From Candidatus Parcubacteria bacterium (GTDB lineage: Bacteria; Patescibacteriota; Patescibacteriia; Patescibacteriales; UBA12075), in contig JAGLLI010000078.1 in the NCBI GenBank assembly GCA_023140595.1, positions 1-29,951 on the forward strand: DNA of 29,951 nt, given 5' to 3'. Of this stretch, positions 22,223 to 29,211 are shown piece by piece. Positions within the stretch are counted from its first letter, which is position 1; the number at the start of each line of letters is the position of its first letter. The position numbers and the translations under genes are program-made. The notes below the pieces were generated by a model, which saw only the letters and a list, made by a program, of their open reading frames with translations, made no database searches and was not told the DNA's origin.

Positions 22223-24841
22223 TTAATTTTCATCTTTTGAAATCACGGGGTCATCCTCAGAATCAACACATAGAGCGTTAATGGCACTTTCAAATCTGGT
22301 GCCTTTAACAATACCCTTTACAGCGTCTATTCCTCCTTTTCCAAGGAGTAGTCCCAGCGTGCCTGTTGCTTGAGGTAAATTACTGGCCAATTCAGCCATC
22401 AATTTTTTGTCAACTCCATCTTGAAGAGCCTCAATCAATTTTGGCTGTATAGCCAAGAGCCTTTTTTCGTCGGCCGCTGATTCAGTATCAACTGTTAATC
22501 TGTGTAAACGGTTAAGCGCTTTGCGAAAACCTACAACATTAGCGCGTTTTTTGGCTAAAAGAGTTAAGACAGTTCTTTGGTCGGCAGCATCACGTTCACG
22601 TAACGCCTCAGCCTCTTCATTAGCTATTTTTTGAACAATTTTTGAGATTTCCGCCTCAAAACCTTTTTCAAGCATAGATAGTTTATGATCCATATTATAA
22701 ATATATTCATCAACCGCCTTACTGTCTTCAATGCGCTTAATCGAAACTTTCCGATCGCGTTCAGAATTATTCTTATTTAATTCTGCCATTTCTTCTTCTA
22801 TTTTGGCGCGCTTTTTTTCAGAATCCAATATTGCCTCTTTGGCCGCATCTTCAACTAATCGAGTAACAATTTTACTGCTTGCTTCAGAAATTGAAAAGGC
22901 TACATCCTGATCTTCAATTCTATAATCAAGAATTTCAACTTCTTCAACCAGCATATTATTCTCTTTAAAAAGTAGACCGGGTCGGTGTTGTTCATCTTCT
23001 TTTTTGCCTAAAATTGTATCTCGAACAAAATCCGGCAATGTTTTAACAAGTTCTGTTAATGGTGTCATGTGAGCCGTCGCACGGAGTCTACTGCGAAGAT
23101 TGGTACACAGTAGCATTACATAGTCTTTATGATTAAACCATTTTTCCTTATCATCCTCGGTTTCTCCGACGAATTGTACCCCATACTCTAGACGTACATT
23201 GACTGTAATTCTGTCTGAGGTTTTAAGCTTAACTAAATCAGTAACTCTATTTCCAGTAACTCTGAGAAAACAGGTTTCAAGCTGGTGTTCGTCGGTTTTT
23301 TCCTTCCCTTGGGATAAAGTTAAAATTTCAAGAATTTCTTCGTATTTCAATAATTCCAAACAAGGTCCTGTTACTTGCCGTCGTCCGTCTTTGCTTGTAA
23401 TCAAAGCAGCTTCATTATTTTTAATTGGAATTGACGGAGCCCATGGAGTAGTAACCATTGCGCGTATATCTTCGTCAACTATTTTATGCGGTTCACCTTT
23501 GCCAATCATTAGATTCCAAAGATGAGCTGGCACTCTTCGTTCCACATGTTTACTTTTGCGCGGGTCAAGTAAAAGTTTTGTTTCCCCTCTAATCAACTCA
23601 ACATTTCCAGTATTAACATCGGCGACATAAACACCGCTTTTCTGATCAACCCCAATTGATTTCACATATATATCAGAATGATTATTCCCTGTGTGTGGCT
23701 GTCTTGTGTCAGGATTGATTATGTTAAATAGATTGCTTGGAATTATATAAGCATCAAATTCTCCTATAAAAATTTCATCACCTTTTCCATACTCAGTTTT
23801 TTCAAGCTTTTCAATGTCTACCGGCAATTGTTCGCACAATTTTTTGGCTGAAACATCAGCCATTGTTCGTAACAATATACCGCGGTCAGGTCTGATATGA
23901 TAAGCGTCATATACGCGATTTCTTGATCCATTTGTTTCAAAAATATCGTATGGACCAGGAAATACTCTGCCCTTGCCTCCGTATACTTCGGGTTCGCCGA
24001 TTTTATTGCGAATAATACAAAATTCTGTTGGATCCAGAACCACTGCATCACGGACTATATTCCCATCCTCATCAGGTACGATTTCTATTCCTGTCGGCGG
24101 AATATAGGCAGGAGTTAAATTTCCTGGAATAATAATCCGTTGGCCAAATTTAAGAACATTGCTTTTTGGCTGTGATTCCTTGTCTGTTATTAATGGCAAC
24201 TGTTTCTCATCGTTTGATTCGGAATCTTCGTCGTCGGATTTTTTCGCTTCTTCTGCGTTTTCATCAATAACTTCGGAGATATCCGACACCTTTGTTACGT
24301 CTTCTTCCATTTCAGTGGCAACTGTTTCATCAATAACCGCTGTTTCAATATTCGCGCACTTAACTGTTAAATCATAATATGGCGCGTTTATATCAATATT
24401 TGCAGACTCAACCTCTGCCATCAGGTATTGACTGGCAGATAAACGGTGAATCTTGCGTTTTTCAACCCACTGTCTAGGCCATAGCGGAAAAGATCCGGCA
24501 GTAACAACTCTTTTTTTTCCGATTGCCAAATCTTTCATTTCATTACCTTTGCTCTTGTACACTCCGTTTGGATAATCTTCATCAAACTTTACGGAAGGAT
24601 TATGAATAACCACATACTCGTCAGGTTGAATCTTAACAAATTCCTGAATTGCCTCGTACATACTTCCAACTTGAACAAATTTATCAGTTCCTTCCATGTC
24701 AACAGATGTTAACGGCTGGCAATCTTCTGTAATTTCGGTTAAAGGGTCAGGTCCAATAAAATTACACAATTGCCCATCTTTCCTTGTAACTGCCCATGCA
24801 AATTGCTCTACCAACAATGGTCTTTTTTCAATTTCATTCAT
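22223..24841 (-). CDS. Major-vault-protein homologue (bacterial vault-like shell protein)
   Basis: The 872-aa product resembles eukaryotic major vault protein (about 890 aa), the protein that builds the hollow vault shell. Matches recalled from animal MVP: FPLWPRQWVEK (118-128) to its FPLYPGEVLEK; F-C-I-I-R-N-K-I-G (274-282) with GILLRT (321-326) to Y-C-V-I-L-D-P-V-G...GLLLRA; GDEIFI...AYIIPS (354-369) to GDHWLI...EYVPS; GVYVADVNTGNVELIRG (403-419) to GIYVQDVKTGKVRAVIG. A shoulder (SPFH-like) region spans about 525-650 with LEYGVQF and LPDFVRDTILG, then a long charged helix (about 650-815) and a hydrophobic Gly/Leu cap stretch (822-848). An acidic low-complexity linker lies at about 175-220. 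The start is ATG 24841, chosen because AGGAGA lies before it; an ATG 18 codons upstream has none. It is a single-gene unit. By eye it is somewhat GC-richer than its neighbours, which would fit transfer. No vPARP or TEP1 partner gene is present. Confidence 0.85.
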   Translation of the reverse strand: MNEIEKRPLLVEQFAWAVTRKDGQLCNFIGPDPLTEITEDCQPLTSVDMEGTDKFVQVGSMYEAIQEFVKIQPDEYVVIHNPSVKFDEDYPNGVYKSKGNEMKDLAIGKKRVVTAGSFPLWPRQWVEKRKIHRLSASQYLMAEVESANIDINAPYYDLTVKCANIETAVIDETVATEMEEDVTKVSDISEVIDENAEEAKKSDDEDSESNDEKQLPLITDKESQPKSNVLKFGQRIIIPGNLTPAYIPPTGIEIVPDEDGNIVRDAVVLDPTEFCIIRNKIGEPEVYGGKGRVFPGPYDIFETNGSRNRVYDAYHIRPDRGILLRTMADVSAKKLCEQLPVDIEKLEKTEYGKGDEIFIGEFDAYIIPSNLFNIINPDTRQPHTGNNHSDIYVKSIGVDQKSGVYVADVNTGNVELIRGETKLLLDPRKSKHVERRVPAHLWNLMIGKGEPHKIVDEDIRAMVTTPWAPSIPIKNNEAALITSKDGRRQVTGPCLELLKYEEILEILTLSQGKEKTDEHQLETCFLRVTGNRVTDLVKLKTSDRITVNVRLEYGVQFVGETEDDKEKWFNHKDYVMLLCTNLRSRLRATAHMTPLTELVKTLPDFVRDTILGKKEDEQHRPGLLFKENNMLVEEVEILDYRIEDQDVAFSISEASSKIVTRLVEDAAKEAILDSEKKRAKIEEEMAELNKNNSERDRKVSIKRIEDSKAVDEYIYNMDHKLSMLEKGFEAEISKIVQKIANEEAEALRERDAADQRTVLTLLAKKRANVVGFRKALNRLHRLTVDTESAADEKRLLAIQPKLIEALQDGVDKKLMAELASNLPQATGTLGLLLGKGGIDAVKGIVKGTRFESAINALCVDSEDDPVISKDEN

Positions 24842-24885
24842 TTCCAATCTCCTTTTTTTGTTATTGATTAATAATTTTTGTTTTA

Positions 24886-24948
24886 TTAACAGCAAAAAAA
24901 TATTAAAAACAATTTACCTCCTTTCATCAAAATTTTTATCATCGCCAT
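24886..24948 (-). CDS. 20-codon hydrophobic mini-ORF in the vault-gene leader
   Basis: A short frame starting at ATG 24948 contains two further in-frame ATGs and an internal AAGGAGG six bases before a TTG. It ends in TAA 45 bases before the vault-like start. The product would be MAMIKILMKGGKLFLIFFCC, basic then hydrophobic. It may be a leader peptide, or a by-product of a Shine-Dalgarno-like sequence in the leader. Confidence 0.3.
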   Translation of the reverse strand: MAMIKILMKGGKLFLIFFCC

Positions 24949-25019
24949 TATTTCAAAATACAAAAAACTGTCTTTTAATACTAACAATTACTAATATATT
25001 TGTTAAAGAGCGTTATGTA

Positions 25020-25048
25020 TATATAGCAAATATTTGTTTTTTTGTCAA
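25020..25048 (-). promoter_or_regulatory. Promoter of the vault-like gene
   Basis: On the minus strand, perfect -35 TTGACA (25048-25043), 17-nt spacer ending TGC, -10 TATATA (25025-25020). This is an extended -10 promoter close to consensus. The transcript would start near 25013, giving a leader of about 170 nt that holds the mini-ORF (24886-24948) and no other clear feature. Confidence 0.7.
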
Positions 25049-25071
25049 GTAACATTGTCAAAAATTGTCAA
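25042..25071 (-). repeat. Three direct TTGACAA repeats at the vault-gene promoter
   Basis: On the minus strand TTGACAA occurs at 25071-25065, 25061-25055 and 25048-25042. The last is the -35 box. The outer two are 10 bp apart, one helix turn, and the inner pair 13 bp apart. This arrangement could bind a regulator next to the -35, or be AT-rich chance. Confidence 0.4.
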
Positions 25072-25096
25072 AATTTCATTAATCCTTAGCCAATCA

Positions 25097-25130
25097 AAAC
25101 AAAAAATACCCATTAAAACAGGTATTTTTT
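25097..25130 (-). terminator. Symmetric terminator behind the clpB/HicB-like genes
   Basis: AAAAAATACC (25101-25110) and GGTATTTTTT (25121-25130) form a perfect 10-bp stem with T-tracts on both strands, so it works in either direction. It separates clpB's unit from the vault-gene promoter. Confidence 0.8.
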
Positions 25131-25148
25131 ATTGAAAATATAGCTTAT

Positions 25149-25162
25149 TTAACCCTAACCAA
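25149..25162. repeat. 14-bp direct repeat, left copy (copy of the clpB 3' end)
   Basis: Identical to 25554-25567. On the minus strand it reads TTGGTTAGGGTTAA and, with the following bases, would encode L-V-R-V-K-stop, just like the end of ClpB. Confidence 0.6.
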
Positions 25163-25215
25163 CAATCTATTTTTTAAATTTTATAATTTTTTTCTGGCTG
25201 CTGTCTGATGGGTAT

Positions 25216-25548
25216 TTAGCGGGTAGCATATTGCAATTTTAACTCATTGTTAACTGGAGAAACTAAACTGTCAAAATTACAGTAATAAGCAGGAACATGA
25301 AAAGATGTAAAAATTGCGTCTTTAATATTGTAATCAAGATCAGCCAAGTTTTTGCCCGTAGTAACAATATGCTTCTTGTCAAGATTTACTGATTCAGCAA
25401 TAAAATATTCTCCGCTTTCATCTTTAACGCGGCGAATATTAAAATTGATACCGCCAATTTGCGATAGAGATTTCTGTAAATTAATAAACGCTTCTTGCCC
25501 ATTTTTATTTGGAAAATAAGACAAAATTTTATAATAAATATTTTTCAT
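25216..25548 (-). CDS. HicB-like small protein, about 110 aa
   Basis: The 110-aa product has a HicB-antitoxin-like pattern: GEYFIAESVNLD (about 46-57), then T-G-K-N-L-A-D-L-D-Y-N-I-K-D-A-I (about 64-79), typical of the beta-beta-alpha core of HicB/DUF1902-type proteins. It then ends with VPAYYCNFD and a polar tail. There is no HicA toxin beside it. Its ATG comes one base after the clpB stop (TAA-T-ATG), so it is co-transcribed with clpB. A longer frame exists but would overlap clpB. The gene is flanked by 14-bp direct repeats copying the clpB end, which suggests insertion there. The precise role is unknown. Confidence 0.6.
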   Translation of the reverse strand: MKNIYYKILSYFPNKNGQEAFINLQKSLSQIGGINFNIRRVKDESGEYFIAESVNLDKKHIVTTGKNLADLDYNIKDAIFTSFHVPAYYCNFDSLVSPVNNELKLQYATR

Positions 25549-25549
25549 A

Positions 25550-28183
25550 TTACTTAACCCTAACCAAAACCTCATCCTTAATTCCCAAATCAATTGATAT
25601 TTTGTTTCCTTCTTTTATTTTGCCTTCAATAATTTCCAATGCCAATTCGTCAAGGATTGAATTTTGAATGATTCTTTTTAGCGGACGCGCCCCGAAAGTT
25701 ATATCATAACCTTTGTCGGCCAGCATTTTTTTAACTTTTACCGCAATTTTTATTTTAATATTTTTATCAAGCAGCCTTTTTTCAAGTTTATTTAACTCAA
25801 GATCCACTATTTCAGCCAATACTCTTTTACTAAGGCTTTTAAATATTACGATTTCGTCAATTCTGTTTAAAAATTCCAGTTTAAAATTTTCTTTAAGAAT
25901 TATATCAATTTTTTCTTTCATTTCGCTATCCCGAATTTTAACCGCTTCTTCTTTATCGCTGTCATCGGAAAATCCGATTGAATATTGTTTGATAACCTCG
26001 TTTCCAAGATTGGATGTCATAATAATAATTGAATGCTTAAAATTAACCACCCGTCCCTTGGCATCAGTCAAGCGGCCATCGTCTAAAATTTGCAAAAGAA
26101 TATTAAATACTTCAGGGTGGGCTTTTTCAATTTCATCAAATAAAATTACGCTATAAGGGCGGCGGCGTATTTTTTCAGTTAATTGCCCGCCTTCTTCATG
26201 CCCTATATAACCCGGAGGGGAGCCGATCATGCGCGCAACACTGTGTTTTTCCATAAATTCGCTCATGTCCAGCCTAATTAAAGCATTCTCGTCGTTAAAC
26301 ATAAAGTTCGCCAAGGCTTTGCCTAGTTCTGTTTTTCCAACTCCGGTCGGTCCGACAAACAAAAATGATCCGATTGGTTTTTGTTCTTCTGATATTCCGG
26401 CTCTTGAACGGCGAATCGCGTTGGCAACGGATTTAATAGCGTCGTCCTGTCCGCGAACGCGCTTAGCCAATTCAATTTCGGCTTTTGCCAATTTTTTAAT
26501 TTCAGATTCAAGCATTTTTGAAACAGGAATTCCCGTCCATCGGGCAACGACTTTTGCAATATCCTCACTGTCAATTTCTTCTTTTAATATTCTTTGCCCT
26601 TTTTTTTGAATATTTAATAATTCAGTTTCCAATTTTTTTACGTCTTTTTCCAGCGCTGGAATTTTCGCGTATCTGATTTCAGCTACCTTGGTTAAATCCT
26701 CGCCCTGCCTTTCAATAATTTCGGCCTTTGCTTTTAGGCTGTCAATTTCTTTCTTTTTTCCGCTTATTTTTGATATGATATTTTTTTCGTTATTCCAGTG
26801 CAGTTCAATTTGATCGGCCTTTTCTTTAAGTTCTTCAATATGTTTGTTTAAATGTTTGATTTTTACATTGCTTTTTTTCTCTTGTTCCAAACCGGCTTTT
26901 TCAATTTTTAATCTTTTGATTTCTCTTTTTAATTTATCCAAATCTTCCGGCATTGAATCAATTTCCATTCTTAGCGCGCTTGTGGCTTCGTCAATTAAAT
27001 CTACCGCCTTGTCAGGCAAAAAACGGTCGGTTATATATCGTGAGGAAAGTTTAACAGAGGCCATTATGGCGTCATCGGTAATTCTTACTCCATGATGGAC
27101 TTCATATTTTTCTTTAATGCCTCTTAAAATCGCGACTGTGTCTTCAACGCTTGACTCGGAAACATAAATCGGCTGAAAGCGCCTTTCCAAAGCCGCGTCT
27201 TTTTCAATGTATTTTTGATATTCTTTAATGGTTGTGGCGCCGATTGTTTTTAATTCGCCGCGCGCCAAAGCGGGCTTAAGCATATTTGAAGCGTCCATTG
27301 CGCCTTCAGACGCGCCAATTCCAACGATTGTGTGCAATTCGTCAATAAACAAAATAATTTTACCTTCCTGCGATTTAATCTCTTTTAAAACCGCTTTTAA
27401 GCGATCTTCAAATTCACCTCTAAACTTCGCTCCGGCGACCATTGCGCCCAAATCAAGACTGATTAATTCTTTGTTTTTTAAAGTTTCCGGAACATCACCG
27501 TCAACAATTCTTTGCGCCAGCCCTTCAACAATCGCGGTTTTTCCAGTTCCTGCTTCTCCGATAACAACCGGATTGTTTTTTGTGCGGCGCGATAAAATTT
27601 GCATTATTCTGCGAATTTCCTCGTCTCTGCCGATTACAGGATCCAGTTTTTTTTGTTTTGCCATTTCAGTTAAATTAATCGCGTATTTTTCCAAAACTTT
27701 GTACTTGGTTTCAGGATTGGGGCTGTCAACTTTTTGCGAACCGCGAAGTTCGGCTAAAATTTTTAAAACATTTTCATAGTCAACCCCAAGGCGCAAAAGA
27801 ATTTCTTGCGATTCTGTTTTGATTCCGATTAAAGCCAATAAAATATGTTCGGTGGAAATATATTCATCACCCATTTGATCAGCTTCTTTTTTCGCTCTTT
27901 CCAAAATCATTGCCACTTCAGCTGTGCCTTGAACGGCCCCCACGTTTTCACGCATCGGAGCAGAGGACTTGGGTCTTTGTTCAATTTTTTTAAAAATCAT
28001 ATCTTCCACTTCTATTGGTGAAATTTTTAATTTTTCCAAAACAGGCTTAATCAAACTTTCGCTTTGAGTTAAAAGCGCCGCAAAAATATGCAGGCTTTCA
28101 ATTTGAGACTGCCCGTAATCCTGCGCTATAATCTGCGCGTTAATAATCGCTTCCTGTGATTTGTTTGTAAATTTATTAAACAT
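25550..28183 (-). CDS. clpB: ATP-dependent disaggregase ClpB
   Basis: A hexameric AAA+ chaperone that pulls aggregated proteins apart together with DnaK. In order: Clp N-domain with two repeats (1-145), D1 with Walker A GEAGTGKT (209-216) and Walker B IILFIDELHT (about 276-285), a coiled-coil M-domain of full ClpB size (about 400-530), and D2 with GPTGVGKT and VILFDEIEKAHPEVF. The large M-domain and the lack of a ClpP-binding loop fit ClpB over ClpC/ClpA. The length is 877 aa. Starting further upstream at 28225 would place the start inside the CIRCE operator, so ATG 28183 is chosen. The ORF is preceded by a TTGACA promoter with a perfect CIRCE, so it should be repressed by HrcA and induced by heat. 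Confidence 0.95.
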   Translation of the reverse strand: MFNKFTNKSQEAIINAQIIAQDYGQSQIESLHIFAALLTQSESLIKPVLEKLKISPIEVEDMIFKKIEQRPKSSAPMRENVGAVQGTAEVAMILERAKKEADQMGDEYISTEHILLALIGIKTESQEILLRLGVDYENVLKILAELRGSQKVDSPNPETKYKVLEKYAINLTEMAKQKKLDPVIGRDEEIRRIMQILSRRTKNNPVVIGEAGTGKTAIVEGLAQRIVDGDVPETLKNKELISLDLGAMVAGAKFRGEFEDRLKAVLKEIKSQEGKIILFIDELHTIVGIGASEGAMDASNMLKPALARGELKTIGATTIKEYQKYIEKDAALERRFQPIYVSESSVEDTVAILRGIKEKYEVHHGVRITDDAIMASVKLSSRYITDRFLPDKAVDLIDEATSALRMEIDSMPEDLDKLKREIKRLKIEKAGLEQEKKSNVKIKHLNKHIEELKEKADQIELHWNNEKNIISKISGKKKEIDSLKAKAEIIERQGEDLTKVAEIRYAKIPALEKDVKKLETELLNIQKKGQRILKEEIDSEDIAKVVARWTGIPVSKMLESEIKKLAKAEIELAKRVRGQDDAIKSVANAIRRSRAGISEEQKPIGSFLFVGPTGVGKTELGKALANFMFNDENALIRLDMSEFMEKHSVARMIGSPPGYIGHEEGGQLTEKIRRRPYSVILFDEIEKAHPEVFNILLQILDDGRLTDAKGRVVNFKHSIIIMTSNLGNEVIKQYSIGFSDDSDKEEAVKIRDSEMKEKIDIILKENFKLEFLNRIDEIVIFKSLSKRVLAEIVDLELNKLEKRLLDKNIKIKIAVKVKKMLADKGYDITFGARPLKRIIQNSILDELALEIIEGKIKEGNKISIDLGIKDEVLVRVK
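25554..25567. repeat. 14-bp direct repeat, right copy (within the clpB 3' end)
   Basis: Same 14 bp as 25149-25162. It covers the last codons of clpB. Together the two copies bracket the HicB-like gene. Confidence 0.6.
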
Positions 28184-28213
28184 ATTTGTTAGATTTAAAA
28201 TTATTTTATAAAT

Positions 28214-28240
28214 TAGCACTCTCACTCTATGAGTGCTAAT
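28214..28240 (-). promoter_or_regulatory. CIRCE operator (HrcA binding site)
   Basis: A perfect TTAGCACTC-N9-GAGTGCTAA inverted repeat (28214-28222 and 28232-28240), matching the CIRCE consensus. It overlaps the predicted clpB transcript start just after the -10, where HrcA would block RNA polymerase. hrcA itself is not in the window. Confidence 0.97.
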
Positions 28241-28244
28241 TTCA

Positions 28245-28272
28245 TAATAGTATTTATGGGATATGTTGTCAA
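28245..28272 (-). promoter_or_regulatory. Promoter of clpB
   Basis: On the minus strand, perfect -35 TTGACA (28272-28267), 16-nt spacer, -10 TATTAT (28250-28245), immediately upstream of CIRCE. The transcript starts near 28238. Confidence 0.75.
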
Positions 28273-28288
28273 GTGAAAAAAATTTGAA

Positions 28289-28316
28289 TTGACTTAAATT
28301 TGTTATTTGTTATACT
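28289..28316 (+). promoter_or_regulatory. Promoter of the toxin-antitoxin pair
   Basis: -35 TTGACT (28289-28294), 16-nt spacer ending TGT, -10 TATACT (28311-28316), an extended -10 type. It is divergent from the clpB promoter, with the two -35 boxes about 17 bases apart. Confidence 0.65.
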
Positions 28317-28350
28317 GAAAATACGATTTATTAAAATAACAATTAATTTT

Positions 28351-28755
28351 ATGTCTAAAGAACTAAGTAAAATTTCTTCAGCAAAACTTGCTAAAGTAAA
28401 ATTAATCCCTTGGTCAAAGGCAATATCTGGATCGTCAATTAAGTTATCTAAAAATTCTCAAGCAGGAGTTATAGTTGACCAGCAAGGCGCGCCGCAAATG
28501 TTTGTTTTTGACACTTTTGCTTTTCTTGATATTTTATCTGAAATTGATAGCAGATTGGCTGACAAATTGTCGCATAAAGAATACCATTCCAAGAGCGCTA
28601 ATCCCGCCGGTTGTCTGATTGATGAAATTGAGGCTAAGCTTCCAGCCAACTCTAATTTTATCAAATCTTTAAAAAACGCCATTAAAGAATCTGATAAAAA
28701 GGGCTGGGTGCCGTTTTCTAAAATACAAGCGGAATTTGGATTATCATCGTCATAA
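28351..28755 (+). CDS. Putative Phd-like antitoxin, 134 aa
   Basis: The frame is open from 28300, but ATG 28351 starts a cleaner protein and lies 35 bases downstream of the promoter -10. The 134-aa product has a Phd/YefM-like N-terminal pattern (K-L-S-K-N-S-Q-A-G-V-I-V-D-Q-Q-G-A-P, then a hydrophobic helix) and a C-terminal half with a Ser/Lys-rich helical region. It lies upstream of a RelE-type toxin gene, with 24 bases between, in the usual antitoxin-first order. It is longer than a classic Phd antitoxin (about 80 aa), so the C-terminal part is extra. The family call is tentative and position is the main support. Confidence 0.5.
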   Translation: MSKELSKISSAKLAKVKLIPWSKAISGSSIKLSKNSQAGVIVDQQGAPQMFVFDTFAFLDILSEIDSRLADKLSHKEYHSKSANPAGCLIDEIEAKLPANSNFIKSLKNAIKESDKKGWVPFSKIQAEFGLSSS

Positions 28756-28779
28756 TTATTTACTTGTTTTGCGTAATTT

Positions 28780-29040
28780 ATGTTCAATATCAATTTTGCC
28801 AAACAAGCGCAAAAAGATTTTAATAAATTGGCTTATGATATTCAACATTTTATCAATGACAAATTAAAATTTTACGCCAGCCAAGATAATCCCTTAAAAT
28901 CAGCCAAACCGCTTATTAATATTCCTCCAGCCACGCATCGTTTTCGTGTTAGTAAATATAGGATTTATTTTTATATTTCAAAAAATATTATTTTTGTTGA
29001 AAGAATTAAATTGCGCGGGCAGGCGTATAAAAAACATTAA
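28780..29040 (+). CDS. RelE/ParE-family toxin, 86 aa
   Basis: A small basic protein with the RelE/ParE toxin fold pattern: starts MFNINFAKQAQKDFNKL, then an alpha-helical stretch, then T-H-R-F-R-V-S-K-Y-R-I-Y-F-Y-I (residues about 52-66), the F/Y-R-x-R-x-G/K-x-Y-R-I strand typical of this family, and a basic end. RelE members cleave mRNA in the ribosome and ParE members act on gyrase; which one applies cannot be told here. It sits behind the antitoxin gene, and a terminator follows. Confidence 0.75.
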   Translation: MFNINFAKQAQKDFNKLAYDIQHFINDKLKFYASQDNPLKSAKPLINIPPATHRFRVSKYRIYFYISKNIIFVERIKLRGQAYKKH

Positions 29041-29073
29041 AGGAAATTAAAATATAATATTATAGTATGCTGG

Positions 29074-29112
29074 AAAAATGGCCGCAACTTATAAAAGTTA
29101 CAGTCATTTTTT
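29074..29112 (+). terminator. Intrinsic terminator after the toxin gene
   Basis: A long imperfect stem (29074-29090 with 29095-29111, one G-U pair and two mismatches), loop ATAA, followed by a T-tract. It ends the toxin-antitoxin unit. Confidence 0.65.
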
Positions 29113-29157
29113 ATTATAATTCATAAAATTAATTTGTAAGTAAGATTTTACTAACTA

Positions 29158-29185
29158 TTGCAATATTAAGTAGCTTTGTTATAAT
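29158..29185 (+). promoter_or_regulatory. Promoter of the efflux-adaptor gene
   Basis: -35 TTGCAA (29158-29163), 16-nt spacer ending TGT, perfect -10 TATAAT (29180-29185). The transcript starts near 29192, about 20 bases before the ATG. Confidence 0.65.
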
Positions 29186-29211
29186 TAAAATATGAAAATT
29201 AAACTATTATT

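Noticed and set aside
23199..24377. Plus-strand frames opposite the vault-like gene
   Set aside because: Low-complexity mirror of the coding strand. No start signals.
22223..24841. Plain stomatin/flotillin (SPFH) protein
   Set aside because: The SPFH-like part is only the shoulder. The first 500 residues carry MVP-type repeats and there is no membrane segment.
24842..24895. 18-codon N-terminal extension of the vault-like protein
   Set aside because: No Shine-Dalgarno before 24895, while AGGAGA precedes ATG 24841. The extension is basic and hydrophobic, unlike the MVP N-terminus.
25149..25162. Telomere-like GGTTAGGGTT motif
   Set aside because: Only one and a half units, explained as a copy of the clpB end.
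25713..27779. Long plus-strand frames opposite clpB
   Set aside because: Antisense shadows of clpB codons, Ser/Ile-rich and without signals.
28184..28225. Longer clpB reading frame starting at 28225
   Set aside because: The start would fall inside the CIRCE operator. ATG 28183 gives the usual Clp N-terminus.
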